The notes below the pieces were generated by a model. That model saw only the letters and a list, made by a program, of their open reading frames with translations, did no database searches and was not told the origin of the DNA. The position numbers and the translations under genes were made by a program. DNA of 14,734 nucleotides from Tardiphaga sp. GTDB lineage: Bacteria; Pseudomonadota; Alphaproteobacteria; Rhizobiales; Xanthobacteraceae. Positions 1 to 7,681 of this stretch are shown piece after piece (positions within the stretch are counted from its first letter, which is position 1; every line of letters starts with the position of its first letter). The DNA lies in contig JAQGJF010000380.1 in the NCBI GenBank assembly GCA_028290765.1, positions 1 through 14,734 on the forward strand, given 5' to 3'.

Positions 1-551
1 TGGCGGAGGGCGCCGGCGCGCTGGTACTGGAGAGTCTGGCGCATGCGAAGGCGCGCGGCGCCAAGATCCTGGGCGTCGTGGAAGGCTGCGGCGAGCAGGC
101 GGACGGCTTCCACCGCACGCGGTCCTCGCCGGACGGCAAGCCGATCATGGCCTGCATGCGCAATGCCCTGGCCGATGCCGGGCTGCCGCCGGCGGCGGTC
201 GATTACATCAACGCGCATGGCACCGGGACGCCGGAGAACGACAAGATGGAATATCTTGGCATCTCCACCGTGTTCGGCGAACGCGCCAAACAGGTTCCGG
301 TGTCATCCAACAAGTCCATGGTCGGTCATACGCTGTCCGCGGCCGGCGCGGTCGAAGCGGTATTCTCGCTGCTGACGCTGGCCCATCAGCGGATACCGCC
401 GACCATCAATTATGACGTTCCCGATCCGGCTATTCCGTTCGACGTGGTTCCCAACACCGCCCGCGATGCGCGCGTCACCGCCGTGATGTCGAATTCGTTC
501 GGCTTCGGCGGCCAGAACGCTTCGCTGATCCTGACCCTCGAGCCGATTTAA
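1..551 (+). CDS. fabF1XL: 3-oxoacyl-ACP synthase (FabF/KAS II type), C-terminal part, 5' end outside window
   Basis: Condensing enzyme that elongates an acyl-ACP by two carbons from malonyl-ACP in the cytoplasm. The frame is open from base 3 and encodes 182 residues, so roughly the N-terminal half, including the nucleophilic Cys, lies outside the window. Two hallmark histidine motifs of the thiolase fold are visible: NAHGTGTPEND (first catalytic His) and NKSMVGHTLSAAGA (second catalytic His), followed by the glycine-rich NSFGFGGQNAS near the C-terminus. It is followed by a zinc-type dehydrogenase and an LpxXL-like acyltransferase. This matches the end of the rhizobial acpXL-fabZXL-fabF2XL-fabF1XL-adh2XL-lpxXL cluster, which makes the C26-C30 hydroxy acid of lipid A. 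The FabF-like family call is secure. The XL assignment rests on gene order; a housekeeping FabF is the alternative. Confidence 0.88.
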   Translation, partial: AEGAGALVLESLAHAKARGAKILGVVEGCGEQADGFHRTRSSPDGKPIMACMRNALADAGLPPAAVDYINAHGTGTPENDKMEYLGISTVFGERAKQVPVSSNKSMVGHTLSAAGAVEAVFSLLTLAHQRIPPTINYDVPDPAIPFDVVPNTARDARVTAVMSNSFGFGGQNASLILTLEPI

Positions 552-560
552 CCGGCATCG

Positions 561-602
561 CGCCGATACCGAGGTCGGCGGTTGACGCGACAGCGTTAAC
601 CG
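561..602 (+). other. two adjacent/overlapping intercistronic hairpins
   Basis: The 100-base gap between the ketoacyl synthase and the dehydrogenase holds two stem-loops. The first pairs CGCCGA (561-566) with TCGGCG (575-580), a perfect 6-bp stem with an 8-base loop. The second pairs CGGTTGACGC (579-588) with GCGTTAACCG (593-602), a 10-bp stem with one G-U pair and a GACA loop. They share bases 579-580, so they compete slightly. No T-run follows, so this is not a clear intrinsic terminator. It may be an mRNA-processing or attenuating structure within the operon (inference). Confidence 0.45.
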
Positions 603-651
603 GCGATACGGAATCGTTCAGACATCACCTTACCTCCGGGGACACGATACC

Positions 652-1674
652 ATGCGTGCGCTCACTCTCGTTGCCGATCGCCAACTGGTCGTCGTGGATG
701 CGCCGCCGCCGCCGCCGCCGGCCGCCGGCGAGGTGCAGATTCGCGTCAAGGCGGTTGCGCTCAATCACATCGACGTCTGGGGCTATCGCGGCATGGCGTT
801 CGCCAAGCGCAAGCTGCCGCTGGTCGTCGGCGCCGAAGCCTCCGGCGAGATCGCGGCGGTTGGAGAAGGCGTCACCCGCTTCAAGCCGGGCCAGCCGGTG
901 GTGATGTATGGCGCGCTGACCTGCGGGGTTTGCCGCGCCTGCCGGGAAGGCCGCGACAATCTTTGCGAAAACGTCGCGGGCATCATGGGTTTCCATGTCG
1001 ACGGTTTCGCCCGCGAGCTTTTGAACCTGTCGGAGCGGCTGGTGATCCCGGTGCCCGACGGCGTCAATGCACGCAACGCCGCCTGTGCGCCGATCGCGTT
1101 CTCGACCGTGCAGCACATGTTGTTCGACAATGCCAAGCTGCAGCCCGGCGAAACCATTCTGGTGCATGCCGGCGGTTCCGGCATCGGCACCGTCGCCATC
1201 CTGATGGCGAAAGCGCTCGGCTGCACGGTCATCACCACCGTCGGCGACGATTCCAAGATCGAGGGCGTCAAGGCGCTCGGTGCCGATCACATCATCAACT
1301 ATCGCAAGGATCGGTTCGAACACGAAACCCGCAAGATCACCAAGAAGAAAGGCGTCGACGTGGTGTTCGAGCATGTCGGTGCCGACACGTTCAACGGCTC
1401 GCTGCTGACGCTCAAGCGCGGCGGCCGGCTGGTCACCTGCGGTTCGACCTCCGGACCGACCGTGACATTCAACCTGATGCAATTGTTCCAGCAGCAGTAT
1501 CACATCTTCGGCTCGTTCGGCGCCACGATGCGCAACATCGCCGAGAGCCTCGACAAGATGGCGGGTGGCATGCACCCGGTGATCGACACCGAGGTGCCGA
1601 TCGACGATGTCGCCCCGGCGCTCAAGCGCATGGAAAGCCGCCAGGTGTTCGGCAAGATCATCGTTTATCTCTGA
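652..1674 (+). CDS. adh2XL: medium-chain zinc-type dehydrogenase/reductase of the VLCFA lipid A cluster (adh2XL-like)
   Basis: MDR-superfamily protein of 340 residues. The N-terminal GroES-like domain carries four structural-zinc cysteines (C91, C94, C97, C105), and the Rossmann domain has the nucleotide-binding AGGSGIGTVA motif near residue 170. The positions that bind catalytic zinc in classical alcohol dehydrogenases are altered: the Cys of GxCxTD is N38 (LNHID) and the His of GHE is A61 (GAE). A true zinc-dependent alcohol dehydrogenase activity is therefore doubtful, and a zinc-independent NAD(P)H reductase is more likely. A run of six prolines (residues 18-23) comes from a CCG tract. 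The ATG at 652 has GGGGA nine bases upstream. Its place between the ketoacyl synthase and lpxXL suggests a role in VLCFA synthesis, and an enoyl-thioester reductase role is possible (inference). Confidence 0.88.
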   Translation: MRALTLVADRQLVVVDAPPPPPPAAGEVQIRVKAVALNHIDVWGYRGMAFAKRKLPLVVGAEASGEIAAVGEGVTRFKPGQPVVMYGALTCGVCRACREGRDNLCENVAGIMGFHVDGFARELLNLSERLVIPVPDGVNARNAACAPIAFSTVQHMLFDNAKLQPGETILVHAGGSGIGTVAILMAKALGCTVITTVGDDSKIEGVKALGADHIINYRKDRFEHETRKITKKKGVDVVFEHVGADTFNGSLLTLKRGGRLVTCGSTSGPTVTFNLMQLFQQQYHIFGSFGATMRNIAESLDKMAGGMHPVIDTEVPIDDVAPALKRMESRQVFGKIIVYL

Positions 1675-2606
1675 TGCGCCGCCTGCTGCTTCGCACCAGG
1701 GCCCGCATTCGCGATGCGACCAAACCACTGGGCGAAGCAGCGATCGGCGCGCTGACGATCGCACTGTTGCGAACCACCCGGTATTTCGACCCGGTCAAGA
1801 CCGCCAACCGGTTCGGCCGCATCGCGCGCTGGATCGGACCGATGCTGCGCGAGCAGCGGATCGGCCGCGCCAATCTGACCGCGGCGTTTCCCGAAAAGTC
1901 CCCCGAAGAGATCGAGACCATTCTCGCCGGCGTATGGGACAATCTCGGACGGATCGGCGCCGAATTCGCTCATCTCGATCATATCTGGGATTACGATCCG
2001 GAGCACCCGCAAGACAGTCGCATCGAATTCGGAGCACGCAGCGCCGAGCTGTTTGAGCAGTTGCGCGGCGACGGCAAGCCGGCGCTGATCTTTGCAAGCC
2101 ATCTGGGCAACTGGGAGCTGCCGGCGCTGGCAGCGGTCGCCCACGGGCTCGATGCCGCCGTGCTGTATCGCCGGCCCAACATCGCCTCTGCCGACCGCAT
2201 CATCCAGGAGATGCGCGCGGTGAAGATGGGCACGCTGATCCCGGCCAGCCATGACGCGCCGCTGAAACTGGCGCAGGCCCTGCAAAACGGCCAGCACGTC
2301 GCCATGCTGGTCGACCAGTATTTTACCAATGGCGTCGAAGTGACGTTCTTCGGCCGCAAGACCAAGGCCAATCCGATGCTGGCCCGGCTGCTGCGTCAGA
2401 TCGAATGCCCGATTCACGGCGTCCGGATCATCCGCCTGCCCGGCCATCGCTTTCGCGCAGAGCTGTCCGAGGAAATCGCACCGGTCCGCGATGCCGCGGG
2501 ACAGATCGACGTGCAGGGCACCATGCAGGCGATCACCTCGGTACTCGAGGGATGGATTCGCGAATACCCCGACCAGTGGCTGTGGCTGCACCGCCGCTGG
2601 CGGTAG
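1674..2606 (+). CDS. lpxXL: lipid A very-long-chain acyltransferase (LpxL/HtrB family, LpxXL-like)
   Basis: 310-residue inner-membrane acyltransferase of the HtrB/MsbB (LpxL) family, which transfers an acyl chain from acyl-carrier protein to a hydroxyl of a primary acyl chain on the lipid A precursor. The family's catalytic H-x4-E/D is visible as HLGNWE (H143-E148), followed by the YRRPN segment and, near the C-terminus, EYPDQWLWLHRRWR, the usual end of LpxL proteins. A hydrophobic stretch at residues 22-32 fits the single N-terminal membrane anchor. The start chosen, ATG at 1674, overlaps the last base of the upstream TGA (TGATG), which indicates translational coupling to the dehydrogenase. 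The open frame extends much further upstream, but that part is antisense-like shadow of the dehydrogenase. In rhizobia LpxXL adds 27-hydroxyoctacosanoate; substrate specificity here is inferred from gene order. Confidence 0.92.
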   Translation: MRRLLLRTRARIRDATKPLGEAAIGALTIALLRTTRYFDPVKTANRFGRIARWIGPMLREQRIGRANLTAAFPEKSPEEIETILAGVWDNLGRIGAEFAHLDHIWDYDPEHPQDSRIEFGARSAELFEQLRGDGKPALIFASHLGNWELPALAAVAHGLDAAVLYRRPNIASADRIIQEMRAVKMGTLIPASHDAPLKLAQALQNGQHVAMLVDQYFTNGVEVTFFGRKTKANPMLARLLRQIECPIHGVRIIRLPGHRFRAELSEEIAPVRDAAGQIDVQGTMQAITSVLEGWIREYPDQWLWLHRRWR

Positions 2607-2677
2607 TAAGCCGCAGACGCGAGGTAAGCCCTCATCCAGGATGAGGTCGGCCATTCTTGCGGATTCGGGGAAAAACT

Positions 2678-2745
2678 GTAGCCCGCATGAGCGCAGCGAC
2701 ATGCGGGAAGACCGTCCCGGATATCGCTGCGCTCATCCGGGCTAC
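2678..2745. repeat. REP-like double palindrome between convergent genes
   Basis: Two 31-base arms (2678-2708 and 2715-2745) are reverse complements with only three mismatches, separated by the 6-base loop AGACCG. Each arm is itself a palindrome: CCCGCAT...ATGCGGG in the left arm and CCCGGAT...ATCCGGG in the right. The left/right differences are compensatory within each arm. This organisation resembles BIME/REP elements, and I recall this consensus (GTAGCCCG-ATGAGCGCAGCGA) as frequent in Bradyrhizobium-type genomes. It lies between the lpxXL stop and the potF stop, which converge, so it may act as a bidirectional transcription barrier (inference). Confidence 0.8.
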
Positions 2746-2751
2746 GACCGC

Positions 2752-3864
2752 CTACCTGCCCGTCTTCACCCTGGTCCACAGCCGGTTGATGACGCGTTGC
2801 GTCGCCGGATCGCGCGCGGTGATGACGAACAGCCGCTTGAGGGTTTCGTCATCGGGGTAGACGGTCTTGTCGTTGAAGATCTTTGGATCGATCAGCTTCT
2901 GGCTCGCCAGATTGCCATTGGCGTAGGACAGAAAATCCGAGTTCTTCGCCGCGACTTCCGGCCGGTAGAGATAGTTGATCAGCGCATAGGCCTCGGTGAC
3001 GTTCTTCGCATCCGCCGGGATCGCCAGATTGTCGAAGAACATCTGCGCGCCCTCCTTCGGGATCGCATAGCCGATCTCGACGCCGTTCTTGGCTTCGGCC
3101 GCGCGGCTTTGCGCCTGCTTGATGTCGCCGGACCAGCCCACCACGAAACAGATCTCGCCGGTGGCCAGCGCGCTCAGATATTCGGAGGAATGAAATTTCC
3201 GGACATAGGGCCTGACCTTGCTGACCAGCGCCGTGGCCTTTTCGAGATCGGGCTGTTTGGTCGAGTTCGGGTCGAGGCCGAGATAGCTCAAGGCCGCCGG
3301 CAGGATGTCATCGGCGGAATCCAGCATGTGAATGCCGCAATCCTTGAATTTTGCCAGGTTCTCCGGCTTGAAGACGATATCCCAGCTGTCGATTTTCGCG
3401 TCGGGCCCAAGAATGGCTTGCAGGCTCTTGACGTTGTAGCCGATGCCGGTGGTGCCCCACATGTAGTTGGCGGCATATTGATTGCCGGGATCATAGACCG
3501 CGAGGCGGCCGGTGACGGCCGACCACGCATTGGCGAGGTTCGGCAGCTTCGCCTTGTCGAGCTTCTGGAAAATATTCGCCGCGATCTGGCGCTGCAGAAA
3601 ATAGGCCGTCGGCACCACGACATCGTAGCCGGATTTTCCGGCCAGGAGCCGCGTCTCCAGCGTCTCGTTGGCATCGAAGGTGTCGTAGACCACCTTGATG
3701 CCGGTTTCCCTGGTGAAGTCCTCCAGCACCCCCGGCGCCATGTAGTTCGACCAGTTGTAGAAATTGACCGTGCGTTCCTGCGCTTGCGCCGGTTGCAGCT
3801 GCATTGCACCGAGGCAGGCCGCGAACACAACAACCCATCGAAACCGGCCGTCCCCCCCGCCCAT
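2752..3864 (-). CDS. potF: PotF-type periplasmic polyamine (putrescine/spermidine)-binding protein
   Basis: 370-residue extracytoplasmic solute-binding protein of the PotD/PotF family, the substrate receptor of a polyamine ABC importer. An N-terminal signal peptide is visible: a short basic start, a hydrophobic core around residues 10-21 and a likely cleavage after AQA (28). The mature protein starts with ERTVNFYNWSNYMAPGVLEDF, the family's signature opening, and continues with GYDVVVPTAYFL and MWGTTGIGYNVKSL, typical of PotF. The start at 3864 has an excellent GAGGAGG ribosome-binding site. No permease or ATPase genes lie beside it, so it is an orphan receptor in this window. Its upstream gap is filled by repeats, leaving little room for its own promoter; co-transcription with the aminotransferase is likely. 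Substrate (putrescine, spermidine or another amine) cannot be settled from sequence. Confidence 0.9.
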   Translation of the reverse strand: MGGGDGRFRWVVVFAACLGAMQLQPAQAQERTVNFYNWSNYMAPGVLEDFTRETGIKVVYDTFDANETLETRLLAGKSGYDVVVPTAYFLQRQIAANIFQKLDKAKLPNLANAWSAVTGRLAVYDPGNQYAANYMWGTTGIGYNVKSLQAILGPDAKIDSWDIVFKPENLAKFKDCGIHMLDSADDILPAALSYLGLDPNSTKQPDLEKATALVSKVRPYVRKFHSSEYLSALATGEICFVVGWSGDIKQAQSRAAEAKNGVEIGYAIPKEGAQMFFDNLAIPADAKNVTEAYALINYLYRPEVAAKNSDFLSYANGNLASQKLIDPKIFNDKTVYPDDETLKRLFVITARDPATQRVINRLWTRVKTGR

Positions 3865-3880
3865 CGCTGGCCTCCTCTAC

Positions 3881-3934
3881 AGCATGATCCGGAAAAGTGG
3901 ATGCCGGTTTTCCGAAAAGATCATGCTCAAACAA
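3881..3934. repeat. 54-bp palindromic intergenic repeat, copy 1
   Basis: An imperfect palindrome with outer arms AGCATGATC / GATCATGCT and inner arms CGGAAAA / TTTTCCG, ending in CTCAAACAA. A second copy at 12187-12240 differs by one base (GGATGCC here, GGAAGCC there). It sits 16 bases before the potF start and inside the aminotransferase-potF gap. I recall this element as very common in Bradyrhizobium and Rhodopseudomonas intergenic DNA. Read on the minus strand it encodes the spurious peptide FEHDLFGKPASTFPDHA. Confidence 0.9.
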
Positions 3935-3937
3935 GAT

Positions 3938-3984
3938 CGGTAGAGTGGGATGACGATTCGAAGATAAGTCATCCCGCTCTACCG
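3938..3984. terminator. long hairpin at the aminotransferase stop, second module of the repeat
   Basis: Arms of 17 bases (CGGTAGAGTGGGATGAC at 3938-3954 and GTCATCCCGCTCTACCG at 3968-3984) pair with one mismatch around a 13-base loop. The right arm covers the aminotransferase TAG codon and its last base pairs. It directly abuts the 54-bp repeat, and a similar hairpin follows the other copy. It may stop or stabilise the minus-strand transcript, but no clear U-run is present, so termination is uncertain. Confidence 0.5.
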
Positions 3985-5142
3985 GCGGTGCACCGCGTCC
4001 GACAGCCGTTCCAGCGCGCTGTCGAGCGTTGCGTCTTTCTTGGCAAAACAAAAACGTACCACCGAGGTCACCGGATCGTCCTCGTAAAATGCCGAAACCG
4101 GTATCGCCGCCACTTTGTAGTCGGTGACGATGCGCCGGCAAAACGCCTCATCGGTTTCGTTGAGACCGAGCGGCGAAAGATCGACGGTGAGGAAATAGGT
4201 CCCTTGCGATTTCAAGACCGGAAACCCGATGCTTTCCAAACCCTGTGTGAGACGGTCCCGGCTCCGCGCCAGGTCCCTGCGCATGCCCAAGAAGAAATCG
4301 TCGGATTTTCCGAGACCATACGCGACCGCGACCTGAAGATTGGGCGCCGTGGTGAAGGTCAGGAACTGATGCACCTTCGCCGTCACCCGCAGCAGCGGCG
4401 GCGCGGCGCAGACAAAGCCGATCTTCCAGCCGGTCAGCGAAAAAATCTTGCCCGCCGAGCCGATCTTGATGGTGCGATCCCGCATCCCCGGAATCGTGAT
4501 CAACGGAATGTGCGAAAGACCGTCGAACGTCACGTGCTCCCAGACCTCGTCGCAAATCGCGATCGAGTCGAACTCCTGGCAAAACCGCGCCAGCAATTCA
4601 AGGTCTTCGCGCGGGTAAACCACGGCGGCGGGATTGAGCGGATTATTGAACAGAACCGCTTTGGTCTTGGGGGTAAAGACGGCGCGCAGCGCCTCTTCGG
4701 TCAGCCGCCAATGCGGCGGCTCCAGCCGCACCAGCCGCGGAATGCCGCCGGCCTGGCGGATGATCGGCAAATAGGAATCATACACCGGCTGGAACACCAC
4801 CACTTCGTCGCCCGGCTCCACCACCGCCAGGATCGCGCTGGTCAGCGCTTCGGTTCCACCCGAGGTGACCATCACTTCGGTCATCGGATCGAGCGTGACG
4901 TCGTGCCAGTGCGCATAATGGGTGGCAATCGCCTGCCGCAGTTCCGGGATGCCCATCATCGACGGATACTGGTTGTAACCGTCAAGAACCGCGTCCGCCG
5001 CGGCGCGACGAATATCCTCCGGGCCGGGATCGTCGGGAAAGCCCTGGCCGAGATTGATGGCGTTGTTGTCGCGCGCGAGCTGCGACATCGCCTCGAAAAT
5101 CGTGACGGGAAGGTTGGCGAACACCTTGTTCATGGAATGCAT
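3979..5142 (-). CDS. class I/II PLP-dependent aminotransferase (methionine/kynurenine aminotransferase-like)
   Basis: 387-residue cytoplasmic fold-type I aminotransferase. The PLP-binding lysine is K232 in SAGKIFSLTGWKIG. Other cofactor contacts visible are N170 in NPLNPAA, D198 in AICDEVWEH, and the SGGTEAL loop near residue 95. The opening FANLPVTIFEAMSQLARDNNAINLGQGFPD resembles the YbdL / kynurenine-oxoglutarate transaminase branch, which often uses methionine, glutamine or aromatic amino acids. The substrate cannot be fixed here. The ATG at 5142 lies seven bases after the rhodanese stop and has no good ribosome-binding site, suggesting translational coupling; a second in-frame ATG is at 5133. 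The pairing with a sulfur-transfer (rhodanese) domain is compatible with sulfur amino acid metabolism (inference). Confidence 0.9.
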   Translation of the reverse strand: MHSMNKVFANLPVTIFEAMSQLARDNNAINLGQGFPDDPGPEDIRRAAADAVLDGYNQYPSMMGIPELRQAIATHYAHWHDVTLDPMTEVMVTSGGTEALTSAILAVVEPGDEVVVFQPVYDSYLPIIRQAGGIPRLVRLEPPHWRLTEEALRAVFTPKTKAVLFNNPLNPAAVVYPREDLELLARFCQEFDSIAICDEVWEHVTFDGLSHIPLITIPGMRDRTIKIGSAGKIFSLTGWKIGFVCAAPPLLRVTAKVHQFLTFTTAPNLQVAVAYGLGKSDDFFLGMRRDLARSRDRLTQGLESIGFPVLKSQGTYFLTVDLSPLGLNETDEAFCRRIVTDYKVAAIPVSAFYEDDPVTSVVRFCFAKKDATLDSALERLSDAVHRR

Positions 5143-5149
5143 GGGCGGA

Positions 5150-5485
5150 TCAACCGCCAGCCCTGGTGGGCAAGCCCGCGGCCTTCCATCCCAGCATGCC
5201 GCCGGCGAGATGCTTGTCGTAGGCGAGCCCGTCGGCCTGCGCGGCCAGCGACGCCGTCACCGAGCGCTTTCCCGAACGGCAGGCGAACACCACCTGCTTG
5301 GCCCCGGGATCCGGAATGTCCTGGGGATCGAAGCCGGAAAGCGGCACCACGACGGCGTTCGGATACGCCTCCACCGCCACTTCATTCGGCTCGCGGACGT
5401 CGACCAGGAGGTACCGTCCCTCGTCGATCCCCTTCGATACGTCTTCCGGCGTCAAATCGTGAACGCTATATGCCTGACCCGTCAC
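5150..5485 (-). CDS. single-domain rhodanese-like sulfurtransferase
   Basis: 111 residues from a GTG start. A single rhodanese homology domain contains YLLVDVREPNE near residue 27 and the active-site loop CRSGKRS with the catalytic cysteine at residue 69, the six-residue loop typical of sulfurtransferases (rather than Cdc25-type phosphatases). It ends with the usual AGGMLGWKAAGLP. The frame is open to an ATG at 5518, but the GTG at 5485 has a strong GGGAGG five bases upstream and yields the normal single-domain length, so it was chosen. It is the first gene of a tight pair with the aminotransferase (7-base gap). It would move sulfane sulfur from thiosulfate or a persulfide donor; the partner is unknown. 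Confidence 0.87.
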   Translation of the reverse strand: MTGQAYSVHDLTPEDVSKGIDEGRYLLVDVREPNEVAVEAYPNAVVVPLSGFDPQDIPDPGAKQVVFACRSGKRSVTASLAAQADGLAYDKHLAGGMLGWKAAGLPTRAGG

Positions 5486-5604
5486 CAAGACCTCCCACCG
5501 CGCCGTTATCCGGCCCATTCAACGCCTGTTTTGCGCTGCTCTCGGAAGCCAACGTCGCCTCTGGCGCGCTGAAAATCAAGCGCCGGGAAAAATTTGATGA
5601 TGGC

Positions 5605-7530
5605 CTAAACCGTAACTTGCGTTCCGACTTCGACGACCCGCCCGGTCGGAATCTGGAAATAGTCGGTGGCGTCATTGGCGGTGCGGCTGAGCGCGATGAA
5701 GAGATGGTCCTGCCAGCGCGGCATGCCGGAATGCGCGGCCGGCTTTAGCGCGCGGCGCGACAGGAAGAACGATGTCGCCATGATGTCGAACTGCCAGCCC
5801 AGCTTGCGGGCGATCGCCAGCGCCTTCGGCACATTGGGCGATTCCATGAATCCGAAGCGCAGCGTCACCTTGGAGAAGGTCGCGCTGATCTCCTCGAGCC
5901 GCACCCGCTCGCTTGGGTCGATCCGCGGCGTCGGAGCCGTCTCGATGGTGAGAATAACGTTCTTCTCATGCAGCACTTTGTAGTGTTTCAGACTATGCAT
6001 CAGCGCAGTCGGCGCGCTGGCCGGATCGCTGGTCAGGAATACGGCGGTGCCGGACACGCGCTGTGGCGGGCGTTTTTCCAGCATCGCCACCAGATCCGCC
6101 AGCGGGAACTCCAGCTTGCGCGATTTCTCGAACAGCAACCGGCTGCCGCGGCGCCACGTATACATCAGCAGCATGACCACGGCGCCGAGCGCCAGCGGCA
6201 CCCAGCCGCCTTCAAATACTTTCAGCAGGTTGGCGGCAAGGAATGTGAGGTCGAGCAGCAGGAACGGTGCAATCAGTGCTGCGGCGACGAACGGCGACCA
6301 TTTCCAGACGCGCCAGATCACGACAAAGCCCATCATCGCCGTGACCACCATGGTCCCGGTCACGGAGATGCCATAGGCCGATGCCAGCGCGCTGGCCGAG
6401 CGGAACAGCAACACCAGCAGAACCACGCTGATCAGCAGCAGCATGTTGACGCGGGGAATGTAGATCTGACCGGAATGCGCCTCGGAGGTGTGGCGAATTT
6501 CAAATCGCGGCAGCAGCCCGAGTTGAATGGCCTGGCGGGTCAGGGAATAGGCGCCGGTAATCACGGCCTGGCTCGCAATTACGGTCGCGGCGGTGGCAAG
6601 GCCCACCATCGGCCACAATGCCCAGTCCGGAAACATCAGGAAGAACGGATTTTTGATCGCCGCGGGGTCGGCAATCACCAGCGCACCCTGCCCCAGATAG
6701 TTCAGCGCCAGCGAAGGCAACACGATCGCGAGCCACGCCGCCTGGATCGGGCGCTTGCCGAAATGGCCGAGATCGGCATAGAGCGCCTCGGCACCGGTGA
6801 CCGCGAGAAACACCGCGCCCAGCGTGACGAATCCAATGACGCCGTGGTGGATCATGAAAGATACGGCATAAAGCGGGTTCAGTGCGAACAGCACTTCCGG
6901 CTGGCGTGCAATCTGCGGCAACGCCGCGATCGCGATCACGGCGAACCAGACACACATCACCGGTCCGAAAAAAGCGGCGACCCGCGCCGTGCCGCGCGAC
7001 TGCACCGCGAACAGCACCAGCAGGATGATCACCGTCAGCGGCACCACATAGGGCTCGAACGCCGCGGTCACCAGCGTGATGCCTTCGATGGCGGAAAGCA
7101 CCGAGAGCGCCGGGGTGATGACCGCGTCGCCGTAAAACAGCGCGCCGCTGATGATCCCGAGCAAAACGATGGCGGCGCCGCCGGAGCCGACCGCGCGCTG
7201 GGCCAGCGCCATCAGTGCCAGGGTACCGCCTTCGCCGTTATTGTCCGCGCGCAGCAGGATCAGGACATATTTCAGCGTCACCACCACGATGAGCGCCCAC
7301 AGGATCAGCGACAGAACGCCCAGCACCGCCTGCGGGTTGACGCTTCCCGTACCGCCGCCGGCCGCGGTAACCGCCTCACGCAGCGCGTACAACGGGCTGG
7401 TGCCGATGTCGCCATAGACGACACCGATGCTGCCCAGCATCAGCGATTTGAAGCCTGCGGTCGAATGCGCGTTGCCATGTCCATTGGACGCCGGCGTTTC
7501 CGCGGCGGGGCTTGCGACGGCGCTTATCAT
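5605..7530 (-). CDS. kup: Kup (Trk/KUP/HAK) low-affinity potassium transporter, paralogue 1
   Basis: Integral inner-membrane K+ uptake protein, 641 residues from the ATG at 7530, the usual Kup length. The family signature [11 protein letters not shown] is at residues 40-50, followed by about twelve hydrophobic segments to roughly residue 455 and a C-terminal cytosolic domain ending [14 protein letters not shown]. Other conserved stretches are [36 protein letters not shown] and [12 protein letters not shown]. The frame extends 12 codons further to a TTG at 7566, but ATG-7530 fits family length and has GGGA nine bases upstream. It lies directly downstream of a second kup in the same direction and ends 119 bases before the rhodanese gene. 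Kup proteins are generally viewed as K+/H+ symporters important at low pH. Confidence 0.95.
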   Translation of the reverse strand: MISAVASPAAETPASNGHGNAHSTAGFKSLMLGSIGVVYGDIGTSPLYALREAVTAAGGGTGSVNPQAVLGVLSLILWALIVVVTLKYVLILLRADNNGEGGTLALMALAQRAVGSGGAAIVLLGIISGALFYGDAVITPALSVLSAIEGITLVTAAFEPYVVPLTVIILLVLFAVQSRGTARVAAFFGPVMCVWFAVIAIAALPQIARQPEVLFALNPLYAVSFMIHHGVIGFVTLGAVFLAVTGAEALYADLGHFGKRPIQAAWLAIVLPSLALNYLGQGALVIADPAAIKNPFFLMFPDWALWPMVGLATAATVIASQAVITGAYSLTRQAIQLGLLPRFEIRHTSEAHSGQIYIPRVNMLLLISVVLLVLLFRSASALASAYGISVTGTMVVTAMMGFVVIWRVWKWSPFVAAALIAPFLLLDLTFLAANLLKVFEGGWVPLALGAVVMLLMYTWRRGSRLLFEKSRKLEFPLADLVAMLEKRPPQRVSGTAVFLTSDPASAPTALMHSLKHYKVLHEKNVILTIETAPTPRIDPSERVRLEEISATFSKVTLRFGFMESPNVPKALAIARKLGWQFDIMATSFFLSRRALKPAAHSGMPRWQDHLFIALSRTANDATDYFQIPTGRVVEVGTQVTV

Positions 7531-7576
7531 GAACGAGGATCCCGAAGTTGCACTGCACAATGGCAAAGCGAGGGGC

Positions 7577-7588
7577 GGCTTATAAGCC
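7577..7588. promoter_or_regulatory. 12-bp perfect palindrome upstream of kup paralogue 1
   Basis: GGCTTATAAGCC lies 47 bases before the ATG at 7530 in the 151-base gap between the two kup genes. TATAAG on the minus strand could serve as a -10 element, but no convincing -35 was found at 16-18 bases. It is either part of a promoter or a small operator. The rest of the gap shows only a weak GACC/GGTC stem followed by TGTTTT after the upstream kup stop, too weak to call a terminator. Confidence 0.25.
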
Positions 7589-7681
7589 CGCGCGGCGACG
7601 GGGACCTATCATGATGTTGGGCCACAGATATGCGACAGATGCATGACTGGTTAAAACAGACCTCAGGCGGTCGGTCGAAAC

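Noticed and set aside
579..602. intrinsic terminator after the ketoacyl synthase
   Set aside because: The stem is good but no U-run follows and the next genes belong to the same pathway, so it is reported only as an intercistronic hairpin.
652..1674. classical zinc alcohol dehydrogenase
   Set aside because: The catalytic zinc Cys and His are replaced (N38, A61), so only the structural zinc lobe is supported.
625..1764. 379-codon minus-strand open frame
   Set aside because: Mirror of the dehydrogenase gene; His/Ala/Asp-rich and without recognisable domain.
2491..5748. 1085-codon plus-strand open frame
   Set aside because: It lies antisense to potF, the aminotransferase and the rhodanese gene, which have clear family motifs and ribosome-binding sites. 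The translation is Arg/His/Gln-rich with no domain, typical of a GC-rich shadow.
5968..7614. 548-codon plus-strand open frame
   Set aside because: Antisense to kup paralogue 1; low-complexity Gln/His/Arg composition and no motif. A similar frame at 7808-8788 is antisense to the other kup.
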